Assembly (NCBI RefSeq): GCF_040096205.1
Contig: NZ_JBBMFD010000008.1
Coordinates: 45,292-109,291 of the forward strand
Direction: 5' to 3'
Length of the DNA: 64,000 nucleotides
DNA from: Solibaculum_A intestinale
Lineage (GTDB): Bacteria; Bacillota; Clostridia; Oscillospirales; Acutalibacteraceae
This document shows positions 8,378 through 16,239 of the stretch, one piece after another. Each line of letters begins with the position of its first letter. The stretch's first letter is position 1. The translations under genes and the position numbers were made by a program. The notes below the pieces were generated by a model, which was not told where the DNA came from, did not search any database, and saw nothing but the letters and a program-made list of their open reading frames with translations.

Positions 8378-9258
8378 GTTCCCTGTTCCCCTTTCGCTTC
8401 GTCAAAACTGCATTTGATCAGGATTTCCTTCAACGCGTCCACCGCCGCCCCGTAGGCGTCCTTGGCGCTCGGGTACACAAACCGGCCGCCCGCCTGTACC
8501 TCGCCCTGCTCCAGGCTTTTCATCCCCTCGAACAGCGTCAGGTGCGGCTCGCAGGTAAGGTAACGCAGCCCCTCCTTGGCAGAGAACTTGCGGATGATCT
8601 TGTCCACCTCGCCCACGCCGTACCCGGCCGGGACCACAAAGCCCACGTTGGTGGCGTCCTTGACGTGCACGCTTTCCACAAAGTACTCCAGTTTATCCCA
8701 CGCCGTCCGCACGTTCTCGCCGCACTGGACGAAGTTTGCCGGGTCAAAGATGGCCTGCATGCCGCCGTCCATCTCGGTGAGGATGTCCAGGCACCGATCG
8801 GCGGTGTCGCCGTAAATGCCCTTTTCGTTCTCGTGCAGAAGGGCGACGCCGCTGCCCTGGGCCGCGTCCACAAAGGCGCGCAGCCGCTTCATGACCTCGT
8901 CGCGGTACTTTTTCGGGTCTTCCCCCTTGGGGATGTAGAAGCTGAAAAGACGGATGCGCGTAACATCCAGGAGTTTGCAGAGCTCCAGCGTCCGTTTGAA
9001 GAGCTCCAGGTGGGGCTCAAAGGGATCGGTAATTAAGATCTTGCCCAAAGGCGAGCCCATGCAGGTCACCTTCAGGCCCTCCTGGTCCAGAGTGGACTTG
9101 AGCGCCTTCGCTTCCTCGTCGGTCAGCTCGGTGCAGTTCTTGCCGTATACGCCCCGCAGGTCGATGCCGGCAAGGCCCAGCTTTTTGCAGCATTCGATCT
9201 GCTCGGCAAGGGCGGGCGAATATTCGTCGGTAAATCCAGTCAGTACAAAACGTGCCAT
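8365..9258 (-). CDS. Sugar phosphate isomerase/epimerase-type TIM-barrel protein
   Basis: 297 residues of the AP-endonuclease-2-like TIM-barrel superfamily. Likely metal ligands lie in ALLHENEKG, AIFDPANF and SVHVKDA, in the expected order Glu, Asp and His. A good AGGAGG site precedes the ATG. The gene follows another isomerase by 12 bases and overlaps the Gfo/Idh gene at its 3-prime end. A substrate cannot be given; the set of linked genes suggests a keto-sugar or keto-inositol. Confidence 0.82.
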   Translation of the reverse strand: MARFVLTGFTDEYSPALAEQIECCKKLGLAGIDLRGVYGKNCTELTDEEAKALKSTLDQEGLKVTCMGSPLGKILITDPFEPHLELFKRTLELCKLLDVTRIRLFSFYIPKGEDPKKYRDEVMKRLRAFVDAAQGSGVALLHENEKGIYGDTADRCLDILTEMDGGMQAIFDPANFVQCGENVRTAWDKLEYFVESVHVKDATNVGFVVPAGYGVGEVDKIIRKFSAKEGLRYLTCEPHLTLFEGMKSLEQGEVQAGGRFVYPSAKDAYGAAVDALKEILIKCSFDEAKGEQGTWIR

Positions 9259-9270
9259 GGTCCGTTCCTC

Positions 9271-10029
9271 CTATCGGTATCCCAGTTTTCTCAAATATTG
9301 ATAGCTGGTTTGCAGCGACGCGAAGGGATCCCCTTCGCAGGTGTCCTGCTCCACCAGGAGCCATTCGGTCCCGGCCTTTTCGCATGCATCCAGAATGGCG
9401 GGAAAATTCAAGTTTCCCTCCCCTACCGGGGCCATTACCTGGGTCATTCCGTGTACCGCCATGTCCTTGAGATGCACGCAGCGAAGCCGCCCGGACAGCT
9501 TTTTGATCCACTCCACCGGGTCGCAGCCCCCCGCCTGGACCCAGTAGGTGTCCAGGATGAAGTGCATTTCCTCCGGCGCGAACATATCCGCAAGGCGGTC
9601 GATCACCATCCGTCCGCCGAACCGTTCGAACTCCAGATTGTGGTTGTGGTAGTGAAACTGGCAGCCCGTATCCCTGATTTTCCGGGCCACCGGAAGAAAA
9701 TCCCGGCAAAACCGCTCCACGCCCTCCATGCTTCCCCGGTATTCCTCCGGAAGCATGCCAAGGCCGATGTTTTTGCAGCCGTAAACCGTGTGTTCCGCCA
9801 GCACGTCGCCGAGCTCAGTCAGCAGCCGCCCCGGTGGGATATGGGTCACCGCAATGGTCAATCCCAGCCGGTCGCAGCAGTCTTTCAGACGTTTGGGTTC
9901 AATGGGGCCCAGCCCCGAAACCTGCACCGTCCGGTACCCGATCTGCGCAATCTTTTCAAGGGCGATTTCAATCTCTTCCGGGGTTTTACACTGCTCGCGC
10001 ACCGTGAACATCTGCGCGCCCAGTTTCAT
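9271..10029 (-). CDS. Sugar phosphate isomerase/epimerase-type TIM-barrel protein
   Basis: 252 residues, first gene of the operon. MKLGAQMFTVRE is a common opening in this superfamily; FHYHNHNLEF, FILDTYWVQAGG and CVHLKDM hold the expected metal-binding His, Glu, Asp and His. The start is the ATG at 10027-10029, eight bases after AAAGGAGG; another ATG five bases earlier is out of frame. It is divergent from the AraC-type regulator, 176 bases away, and is probably controlled by it. Confidence 0.82.
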   Translation of the reverse strand: MKLGAQMFTVREQCKTPEEIEIALEKIAQIGYRTVQVSGLGPIEPKRLKDCCDRLGLTIAVTHIPPGRLLTELGDVLAEHTVYGCKNIGLGMLPEEYRGSMEGVERFCRDFLPVARKIRDTGCQFHYHNHNLEFERFGGRMVIDRLADMFAPEEMHFILDTYWVQAGGCDPVEWIKKLSGRLRCVHLKDMAVHGMTQVMAPVGEGNLNFPAILDACEKAGTEWLLVEQDTCEGDPFASLQTSYQYLRKLGYR

Positions 10030-10117
10030 ACCATCTGCCTCCTTTTCCCGTCCGGACCGGACGGATTCAACGACTTTTTTCCTCGTCTTCATCTTATCAC
10101 ATCCGCAAAAATTTACG

Positions 10118-10145
10118 ATTGCAATTCAAGCCAATAACATTGCAA
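10118..10145 (+). promoter_or_regulatory. Candidate AraC-type operator: ATTGCAA direct repeats 21 bp apart
   Basis: ATTGCAA occurs at 10118-10124 and again at 10139-10145, exactly 21 bp start to start, two helical turns. AraC-family dimers or monomers usually bind such direct repeats on one DNA face. The right copy overlaps the -35 box of the regulator gene, which suggests autoregulation as well as control of the divergent sugar operon. Confidence 0.5.
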
Positions 10146-10168
10146 ATATAGCGGTTTGGCTGTAAAAT
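10140..10168 (+). promoter_or_regulatory. Promoter of the AraC-type regulator
   Basis: TTGCAA (10140-10145) and TAAAAT (10163-10168) are separated by 17 bases, about 38 bases upstream of the start codon. Confidence 0.65.
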
Positions 10169-10205
10169 ATCCCTAGAGCTATTTCGAAGGGGAGGGAATT
10201 TCTGT

Positions 10206-11060
10206 ATGCCGGAACGATCCGCCATCCGCACCGATCAGCTGTTCTACCATTATAGTGTGGATGAAACCGAGAAAAACAGCGAATATGACCTGCATTGCCA
10301 CACCACCTATGAGCTTTTCTATATGATAAACGGTTCGGTCAGCTACCTGGTGGAAGGCCGCCAGTATCATCCCGCGCCGGGCAGCGTGCTGCTTATGCGT
10401 CCGGGCGTGTTCCACGGCCGCAAGCACGAAGGCGGCATCTATGAGCGCTGCGTAGTCCATTTTTCTCCTTTTCTCCTGGAGGAAGCGAACCGGGAACGGC
10501 TTCTGTCTCCCTTCCATAACCAGGGAGGAAACGGCTGCTATTACACCGACGTAGACGCCTACGGCTTTTCTTCTATTTTTGAAACCCTCGCCACCTGCGC
10601 AGGTTTTCCGGATGCGGAACGGATGCTCTGTTCCCGGTTTGCGGTGCAGACGCTGTTGGCCTGCCTGGTGCATATGAGTAAAAGCCGCCATTTTGATGTT
10701 CCCGCCGTGGTCAGCGGGGTGGTCAACGACGTACTCTGGCACCTAAACGAGGACATCGCAAGACCGGTCACTCTCGACGAGCTGTCGGCTAAGTTTTTCA
10801 TTTCCAAGCACCATCTCAACAAGGTGTTCCGGGCCGCCACCGGCACCACGGTGATGGAATACGTCATCCGCAAGCGGGTCATGCTCACCCAGCAGCTGAT
10901 GCAAAAGGGACATACCTCCACCGAAGCGGCGGAAAAAGCCGGGTTTGGGGACTATTCCAACTTTTACCGGGCCTACCGCCGGATTACCGGCCACGCCCCG
11001 TCGGCGGATAAGGTGGTGCCCGACACGATCAACATAGCGGGGCAGACGAGCCTGTTGTAG
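10206..11060 (+). CDS. AraC family transcriptional regulator
   Basis: 284 residues. The N-terminal half is a cupin sensor domain (DLHCHTTYELFYMINGSVSY, PGSVLLMRPGVFH). The C-terminal third has two helix-turn-helix units: FFISKHHLNKVFRAATG and EAAEKAGFGDYSNFYRAYRRITG, the AraC signature. It is divergent from the hexuronate-type operon and is its likely local regulator, sensing a sugar or sugar acid. An AAGGGGAGGG site precedes the ATG. A shortened, diverged copy of its last 25 bases recurs at 12789-12813. Confidence 0.92.
   Translation: MPERSAIRTDQLFYHYSVDETEKNSEYDLHCHTTYELFYMINGSVSYLVEGRQYHPAPGSVLLMRPGVFHGRKHEGGIYERCVVHFSPFLLEEANRERLLSPFHNQGGNGCYYTDVDAYGFSSIFETLATCAGFPDAERMLCSRFAVQTLLACLVHMSKSRHFDVPAVVSGVVNDVLWHLNEDIARPVTLDELSAKFFISKHHLNKVFRAATGTTVMEYVIRKRVMLTQQLMQKGHTSTEAAEKAGFGDYSNFYRAYRRITGHAPSADKVVPDTINIAGQTSLL
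11036..11060 (+). repeat. 25-nt imperfect direct repeat, left copy
   Basis: This segment, the last codons of the AraC gene, matches 12789-12813 at 21 of 25 positions; all four differences are transitions. The pair brackets the AT-rich membrane-protein gene at 11430-12704. Confidence 0.5.
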
Positions 11061-11429
11061 GCTTGACGAATCCCGTCCGGATGGCCTCTGTCTTCGGTGC
11101 GCCGCTTTGAACTGCCGTCTAACTTGTGCCCCAGTCTCTGTTTTTCCTATTCACTGTGAGGGCCTTCTCTTTGAGACAAAAGAGAAGACCGGGTGGGCGG
11201 CTCCCCATAGGACCGCATCGAACGTCCCCATCAAAAATACACGCTCAAAAGCGCTTGCTTTCCAAGCAGAATGCCGCTGTTATGCAAAACATGAAACAAG
11301 GGATGGATGCAATGGATACCCCCTGTACTGGTTCCCTGTTCTTCGTCGGTGATTATCACCGAAAAGGATACCGTAAGGAAAAATTTTAAGGAACCCCGGA
11401 CTATCTTAATGAAAAAGGCAGGATATCAT
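11061..11429. other. Intergenic stretch between the AraC gene and the AT-rich membrane gene
   Basis: No gene or clear promoter is seen. There is one perfect 9-bp hairpin, CTTCTCTTT/AAAGAGAAG (11164-11187), without a T run. Base composition shifts toward AT at the right end. Confidence 0.4.
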
Positions 11430-12704
11430 ATGAAATTCTTGTCAAAAACACTTGGAAAATCCATCTTGCTTGTCCTTTCATGCACGATGGTCGGATTATT
11501 GCTATTAATTGCTGTGTTCGCCATTCCTACCGACCGGATGGAAGAACATGTCCTCGCCTCTGCTGCGGTTTTTGAAGAGGAAGGCGCTTATCCGGAATTC
11601 AATATCCTTGGCACACACAGCACGTTGGACAACTGGACCGATGCGATTATGCTGCTTCAAGCGTCCTATTGCAACGATACCGGTCTCCTCGACCGGGCAA
11701 TCAGCGTATACAGGCCAACCATCGAAGGGGAAAATCCGGCGCAAGTGCTCGTATCCTATTATACTCAGGGGGCACAAACCCAGATTATCTCTTACCCAAG
11801 GTATTGGCACGGGTATCTTGTGTTTCTAAAACCGCTTCTTTGTGTTTTTTCCTATGATCAAATCCGAATCCTTAACGCGGTCTTCGTCGCCGTTCTTGCA
11901 TTGCTGTTCATCGCTGTTATGTATTACAAGAAAATGGCGAGATACATCCTTCCCTATGTGATTGCTCTGCTGCTCATCGATCCGTTTGCAATTTCTCAAT
12001 CCATACAATTCACAACCATTTATTATATATACACCATCGCTTCCATTGTACTTCTTCTGAAGCAGGATTGGCTCGAAGCGTCTGTAGAGCGGCTGGCTCT
12101 GTTTTTTGTTGTGATCGGCTGTGCGACGAGTTATTTTGATTTTCTGACATACCCGCTCGTCACATTCGGCGTGCCGGCAATCCTTTTTCTCTGTTCTACA
12201 AAAAAGCCCTTGAAGAAAACCGCTAAAATTTTGTTGCTGGTTTTGGTTTGCTGGTTCATCGGATATGCCGGAATGTGGGCGGGAAAATGGATTCTTGGAA
12301 CGCTGCTTGGAAACGAAAACATTATTATGGATGCCATTTCGTCTATTTTTCTCCGGTCCTCCACGTTGGATGTATCTGGTCAGTCGTTCTCTTTGTTCAG
12401 CGTCTTAAAAGCACAGTTGTATCATATTATAACGCCTGCTTTCGGGTTCGCTGCGGTTTATGTGATTGTAATGGGGATCTGTTTTTGGAAGCATAACCCT
12501 AAGAAAAAACGATCGGATTTTACATGGACGCTCTATATTGGCATCGCTTTGCTGCCGATTTTATGGTTTGTTGGTGCAAGCAATCACTCGTATGTCCATC
12601 ATTGGTTTACCTATCGGGAATTGCTCACTTCTGCATTCTCGGTGATGTGCTTGTTCGCAAGATACGCGACAAAAACAGATGCGATCGCTCGTCGTGAAAA
12701 ATAG
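11430..12704 (+). CDS. Polytopic membrane protein of unknown function, AT-rich
   Basis: 424 residues. A first membrane helix lies at about residues 8-31 (SILLVLSCTMVGLLLLIAVF), followed by a probable outside domain of about 90 residues (EFNILGTHSTLDNWTDAIML), then some nine further hydrophobic helices. This shape resembles GT-C-type lipid-linked sugar transferases but no signature is certain. The ATG at 11430 follows a GGCAGGAT site; an in-frame ATG at 11409 is possible. The gene is visibly richer in AT than its neighbours, like the gtr-like cassette at 17-20 kb, so a shared foreign origin is likely. Confidence 0.7.
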   Translation: MKFLSKTLGKSILLVLSCTMVGLLLLIAVFAIPTDRMEEHVLASAAVFEEEGAYPEFNILGTHSTLDNWTDAIMLLQASYCNDTGLLDRAISVYRPTIEGENPAQVLVSYYTQGAQTQIISYPRYWHGYLVFLKPLLCVFSYDQIRILNAVFVAVLALLFIAVMYYKKMARYILPYVIALLLIDPFAISQSIQFTTIYYIYTIASIVLLLKQDWLEASVERLALFFVVIGCATSYFDFLTYPLVTFGVPAILFLCSTKKPLKKTAKILLLVLVCWFIGYAGMWAGKWILGTLLGNENIIMDAISSIFLRSSTLDVSGQSFSLFSVLKAQLYHIITPAFGFAAVYVIVMGICFWKHNPKKKRSDFTWTLYIGIALLPILWFVGASNHSYVHHWFTYRELLTSAFSVMCLFARYATKTDAIARREK

Positions 12705-12956
12705 GCATCCAACGTTTCTTGTCGACAAAGGCACGCTTATCTATGGGTTCGCAGCCCTGCGCCGGGTGCTTATCTTCGGGCTAAGACGAGCGGGACAAAC
12801 GAGCCCGTTGCAGTCCTGGGGTTTGGCGCCATCCTTTTTCCGCAAAACCGCACCGATGAACTTTCTTGAAATCCACTAGCCTGGCGTCACGTGGTTTTTC
12901 GGCCTTTTTCGAAAGTGTCCACTTGCTTTCCCCGACGTTTCTTAGAACAAAAAACA
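12705..12956. other. Intergenic stretch after the AT-rich membrane gene
   Basis: No convincing gene. It contains the right copy of the 25-nt repeat and returns to the GC-rich base use of the surrounding chromosome. Confidence 0.4.
12789..12813 (+). repeat. 25-nt imperfect direct repeat, right copy
   Basis: Matches 11036-11060 at 21 of 25 bases. In the reading frame of the AraC gene it would encode AGQTSPLQ, against AGQTSLL at the real C-terminus, so it looks like a decayed copy of that gene end. Confidence 0.5.
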
Positions 12957-12988
12957 AAAAAGAGCCGCCTAGTCAGGCGGCTCTTTTT
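12957..12988 (-). terminator. Bidirectional terminator
   Basis: A perfect 13-bp inverted repeat AAAAAGAGCCGCC/GGCGGCTCTTTTT with a 6-base loop. A and T runs on both sides allow it to stop both the VOC operon (minus) and read-through from the left. Confidence 0.85.
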
Positions 12989-13004
12989 CTTGTGTTTTGT
13001 GCAT

Positions 13005-13496
13005 TTAACGCGCCTCTTCGGGCGTATTCTCCTGCATACACATACGGACAAATTCGATCGGATGCTGGGTACGCTTGGCGGTCTCCTCCGGCGAAAGGCC
13101 CTGGCCCAAAAAACGCAGGACTACCGCGCGCATGCTATCGGCTACCTCGATGATATGCCCGTCCGGGTCGTAAAAGCGGATGACCCGCTGCCCCCAGGGA
13201 AATTCCTTGAGTTTATGGACATAAACAACGTCTTCCCTTTGCCCGAGCTTTTCCAAAAACGAATCCAACTGGTCCTCTTCAAAATAAAGCTCGAAATCGT
13301 TTCCGCGGGTGTTGATCTCGGTTTGGGGCCGCTCAATAAACTCGGCCCAAGACTCTTTGGTCTGCAGCGAAAAGCCCCGTTCAAAGGTGATATTCGCCCC
13401 GAAGTCGAAGATCACGTTCAGGCCCAATATCTCCTCATAAAACCGGCGGGTTGCGGCCATATTCTCCGTAACCAGAAGCGGACAATTTAATTGCAT
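13005..13496 (-). CDS. VOC (glyoxalase/bleomycin-resistance) family protein
   Basis: 163 residues with the beta-alpha-beta-beta-beta pattern of the family: MQLNCPLLVTENMAATRRFY in the first half and GQRVIRFYDPDGHIIEVADS in the second. Such proteins are metal-dependent dioxygenases, isomerases or drug-binding proteins; the role here is unknown. A C-terminal tail of about 40 residues (LSPEETAKRTQHPIEFVRMC) extends beyond the usual domain and looks helical. The start is the ATG at 13494-13496 after AGGAGG. It follows the two small genes upstream by 14 bases on the same strand. Confidence 0.85.
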   Translation of the reverse strand: MQLNCPLLVTENMAATRRFYEEILGLNVIFDFGANITFERGFSLQTKESWAEFIERPQTEINTRGNDFELYFEEDQLDSFLEKLGQREDVVYVHKLKEFPWGQRVIRFYDPDGHIIEVADSMRAVVLRFLGQGLSPEETAKRTQHPIEFVRMCMQENTPEEAR

Positions 13497-13510
13497 CTGA
13501 ATTCCTCCTA

Positions 13511-13927
13511 TCATCGTTTCGTGTGCAGGTTTAGTATACACAAGACCGGGCCCGTTGTATTGTAAAAACCGGACAACCTGAGCATCCGGCGCCGCTTGTT
13601 TCGACGGCGGGAAGGAATCGGATTCTTCCTCCCGGAAGGACGGGCCACCACAATCCGAATCGGCTCTCTGGGCGGCGAGGACAGGTCGATCTGCGTAAGC
13701 TGGCGGATCCGGTTTTTCAGTAGCGCGCACTCGAAGGGACGGATGTAAAGCTCGTATTCGGAATAGGTGGTGCTTCGTCCGTACGCAAGGATCATCCACA
13801 GCAAAATTACCAGTGTCGGACAGATAAAAAGAGGAAGGACGATTACGGAAACGAGAAGGGAAATCAGGGGTGGTCCCTGCGGAATTTTTTCAATCAAATT
13901 CACAACTGCTGAGCCAAAGATACCCAT
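13511..13927 (-). CDS. Small membrane protein, unknown
   Basis: 138 residues. A long hydrophobic stretch near residues 18-48 (PPLISLLVSVIVLPLFICPT and on) forms one or two membrane helices; the rest is basic, with the run RRRNKRRR near residue 105. Its ATG (13925-13927) overlaps the TGA of the preceding small gene as TGATG, typical of coupled translation. No family is recognised. The coupling and operon position are the main reasons for believing it is a gene. Confidence 0.55.
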   Translation of the reverse strand: MGIFGSAVVNLIEKIPQGPPLISLLVSVIVLPLFICPTLVILLWMILAYGRSTTYSEYELYIRPFECALLKNRIRQLTQIDLSSPPREPIRIVVARPSGRKNPIPSRRRNKRRRMLRLSGFYNTTGPVLCILNLHTKR

Positions 13928-14133
13928 CAAAGAAGTAGAATATTTTGGTTATAAAGTCTGTGCTGTTTGAGCTTTCGCAGGCGTTTCATCAAAAGGGGCA
14001 CCATTTCCCGGTCTATCTTCCGGTACTGCGCCGTAATTTGCTTTTTGGTCTCCAGGATAGCCCGCGGATCATCTTTGGGATATTGCCGCTGTATCCAGTG
14101 AAAGAGCTTCTTTCCCGCTATGTACTTCATCAC
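13927..14133 (-). CDS. Small basic protein, unknown
   Basis: 68 residues, rich in Lys, Arg and Gln, with a predicted helical region (LETKKQITAQYRKIDREMVP). It starts GTG-ATG at 14128-14133 behind AAAGGAGA; either codon may be used. Its stop overlaps the start of the next gene. No family is recognised. It heads a three-gene operon with a small membrane protein and a VOC protein. Confidence 0.55.
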   Translation of the reverse strand: MMKYIAGKKLFHWIQRQYPKDDPRAILETKKQITAQYRKIDREMVPLLMKRLRKLKQHRLYNQNILLL

Positions 14134-14401
14134 TTGTTTCTCCTTTCCGGCTGTGTTTTATGAATGATCCTCCTTTCATTCAATCACTTATCGGTACAAG
14201 AAATTTCCCTGTTCTGAGCCAGGCACAAAGCCCCTATTTTGTAGAATCATTTTTCCTTTGCTAAAGCCCCCTTCCATGAGACCGGCGGAAAAAAGACGGT
14301 TCCCATTTGGCCGAGCCTGGATAATCATTTGGTCCTTCCTGCAAGTCTATAAACATGCAGACGAGCCGGACTGCCGCCTGTCCTCCTTTAACGGAGAAAA
14401 A
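14134..14401. other. Intergenic stretch upstream of the small-gene operon
   Basis: No gene seen. It should hold the promoter of the minus-strand small-gene operon but no strong -35/-10 pair stands out. An additional AAAGGAGG-like sequence near 14171 has no start codon at the right distance. Confidence 0.35.
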
Positions 14402-14435
14402 GCCGGAGCAAGCGGGTGAAACGCTTGGCTCCGGC
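14402..14435 (-). terminator. Terminator of the flavodiiron gene
   Basis: Stem GCCGGAGC/GCTCCGGC extended by AAGCG/CGCTT around a GGTGAAA loop, followed on the minus strand by TTTTTCT. It lies about 60 bases after the stop codon at 14495. Confidence 0.85.
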
Positions 14436-14494
14436 GTAAAAACAAGAGGGTACAGCCCTTGGAAAAACGCCGGGCGCGGCTAATGCCGTTTTCC

Positions 14495-15706
14495 TCAGGC
14501 GTTTTGGGACAGGGAGGCCAGGATGCTGTCTTTGAGCTGCATCAGGGCGGCCATCCCGTCGTTCTTGAGGGACGACTTGATCGTCACCACCGGCTTTAAA
14601 ACCGAAATGTCCTTCAATTCGGACAGCAAGTCCATCGTCTGCTTGCCGGCCGCCGGCGCCCAGGAACCGTTTTCAATCAATCCCACCGTCCGGTTTTGCA
14701 GATTGAGGGCCTTCATATCGTGCAGGAAATTCAGCATCGCCGGATAGACGCCGTTGTTGTAAGTGGGCATCGCCAGCACCAGATGGCTGCACCGGAACAC
14801 CTCGGAGATAAGGGTGGAAACGTGCGTGCTGGAAACGTCGTACACCGTGATGCTTTTTACGCCGCCTTCGGCCAAAGCGCCGGCCAGGATGTTGACCGCG
14901 TTCTCCGTGTCTCCGTACATGGAGGCGTACAGCAGAGCCACTGCCTTTTCCTCCGGTTCATATCGGCTCCAGCGGTCGTATTTATCCAGCAGCCAAACCA
15001 AATCGCTGCGCCACACCACGCCGTGAAGGGGGCAGATCACACGGATGTCCAGCCCGGAAAGCTTTTTGAGCGCATTTTGCACCTGAGGTCCGTATTTGCC
15101 GACGATATTTCCATAATAGCGCCTGGCGTCCGCCAGCCAATCCTGCTCAAACCGTACCTCGTCGTTAAACAGGTTGCCGCTTAACGCCCCGAAGCTGCCG
15201 AAGGCGTCCGCGGAAAAGAGCAGATGCTCGCTTTCCTCATAGGTCATCATGACCTCCGGCCAATGCACCATCGGCGTAAAATAAAAGCGCAGCGTGTGTT
15301 CTCCCAGGGACAGCGTATCCCGTTCCTTTACGATAACCGTGCGGTCCTCTAGATCAAACGCATAAAACTGCTGGATCAGCCCGATGGTTTTGGCGTTGCC
15401 TACTACTTTCATGGACGGAAATCGCAGCATCAGCTCCTCTATATTGGCGCAGTGGTCCGGTTCCATGTGGTTAACAACCAGGTAATCAAGAGGGCGCCCG
15501 TCCAGCGTATGCAGGATGTTTTCAAAAAACTGCCGGGAAATGGAGGAATCCACCGTATCGATCAAGGCGGTTTTTTGATCCAGAATCAGATAAGAATTAT
15601 ACGTGATCCCACGGGGAATGGGGAATAGGTTTTCAAAGAGGGCTAGACGGCGGTCACAGCCGCCTACCCAGAAAACGGTCTGCGTGACTTTTCTCGTGCA
15701 ATACAT
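14495..15706 (-). CDS. FprA-family A-type flavoprotein (flavodiiron protein)
   Basis: 403 residues. The N-terminal metallo-beta-lactamase-like domain has the di-iron ligands in NHMEPDH (His80, Glu82, Asp84, His85), then HWPEVM, SADAFGS and CPLHGVVW. The C-terminal third is a flavodoxin-like FMN domain (LLYASMYGDTENAVN, PTYNNGVYP). Flavodiiron proteins reduce oxygen to water or nitric oxide to nitrous oxide in anaerobes, in the cytoplasm, with electrons from rubredoxin. The start is the ATG at 15704-15706 behind AAGGGAGAG. It is a single-gene unit with its own promoter and terminator. Confidence 0.95.
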   Translation of the reverse strand: MYCTRKVTQTVFWVGGCDRRLALFENLFPIPRGITYNSYLILDQKTALIDTVDSSISRQFFENILHTLDGRPLDYLVVNHMEPDHCANIEELMLRFPSMKVVGNAKTIGLIQQFYAFDLEDRTVIVKERDTLSLGEHTLRFYFTPMVHWPEVMMTYEESEHLLFSADAFGSFGALSGNLFNDEVRFEQDWLADARRYYGNIVGKYGPQVQNALKKLSGLDIRVICPLHGVVWRSDLVWLLDKYDRWSRYEPEEKAVALLYASMYGDTENAVNILAGALAEGGVKSITVYDVSSTHVSTLISEVFRCSHLVLAMPTYNNGVYPAMLNFLHDMKALNLQNRTVGLIENGSWAPAAGKQTMDLLSELKDISVLKPVVTIKSSLKNDGMAALMQLKDSILASLSQNA

Positions 15707-15816
15707 AGAATGTATCTCTCCCTTCAAAGCTTTCGTGTCCTTAAAGGCCGGAGCATGTCCCAATTGCCAAAATGCACGGCCTTGCCTGGACAACAACCGT
15801 GGATGACTCTTTTTGG

Positions 15817-15845
15817 ATTATAGCATAGTCCGGATAGAGGAACAA
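15817..15845 (-). promoter_or_regulatory. Promoter of the flavodiiron gene
   Basis: On the minus strand TTGTTC (15840-15845) and TATAAT (15817-15822) are 17 bases apart, about 110 bases before the start codon. Confidence 0.75.
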
Positions 15846-15847
15846 GA

Positions 15848-15862
15848 ATCTGAAAATCAGAT
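15848..15862. promoter_or_regulatory. Palindrome ATCTGA-AAA-TCAGAT next to the flavodiiron promoter
   Basis: A perfect 6-bp inverted repeat with a 3-base centre, two bases upstream of the -35 box. It could bind a dimeric redox or nitric-oxide regulator; none can be named. Confidence 0.35.
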
Positions 15863-16239
15863 ACGGATTCAGTTTCACGGCAGCGCCCATATAGCAGGGT
15901 CCTTTCCGTGTTCTCCGGCTCGTCTGAAAACGTTCGTTTTTATCCTTGGATGAAACGGGTATTGCTAAACAGAAACCTTCTTAAAAAGTCGCTGTTTTTG
16001 CAGGAACGTTCTTCCTCCGGTTTGCACGGTTTTGGTAAAAGGGAGGCAAAAAGGGACCGCCCTGCTTTCGTAGGGCGTGTCCCTTAAAAATACGCTTCAT
16101 TCAGGCCTTCACCTTGCCCGAAACAAAATTCAAACAAGCCTCGTCTATTTTTCAGTACTGCGATCCAAAATGGATAAAACCCGCTTTGCCCGATCTTAGT
16201 ACCCGTTCAAAAAGTGATGTGTTATGGACATCATGGCTT
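15863..16239. other. Intergenic stretch between flavodiiron and GIY-YIG genes
   Basis: No gene seen apart from the hairpin at 16051-16085. Confidence 0.4.
16051..16085 (-). terminator. Terminator of the GIY-YIG gene
   Basis: Stem AAGGGAC-CGCCCT/AGGGCG-T-GTCCCTT with one bulged T, followed on the minus strand by five T. It is about 155 bases after the GIY-YIG stop codon. Confidence 0.65.

Noticed and set aside
12679..12879. 66-codon open frame after the AT-rich membrane gene
   Set aside because: No good ribosome site and mixed composition; its only recognisable part is the repeat of the AraC-gene end.
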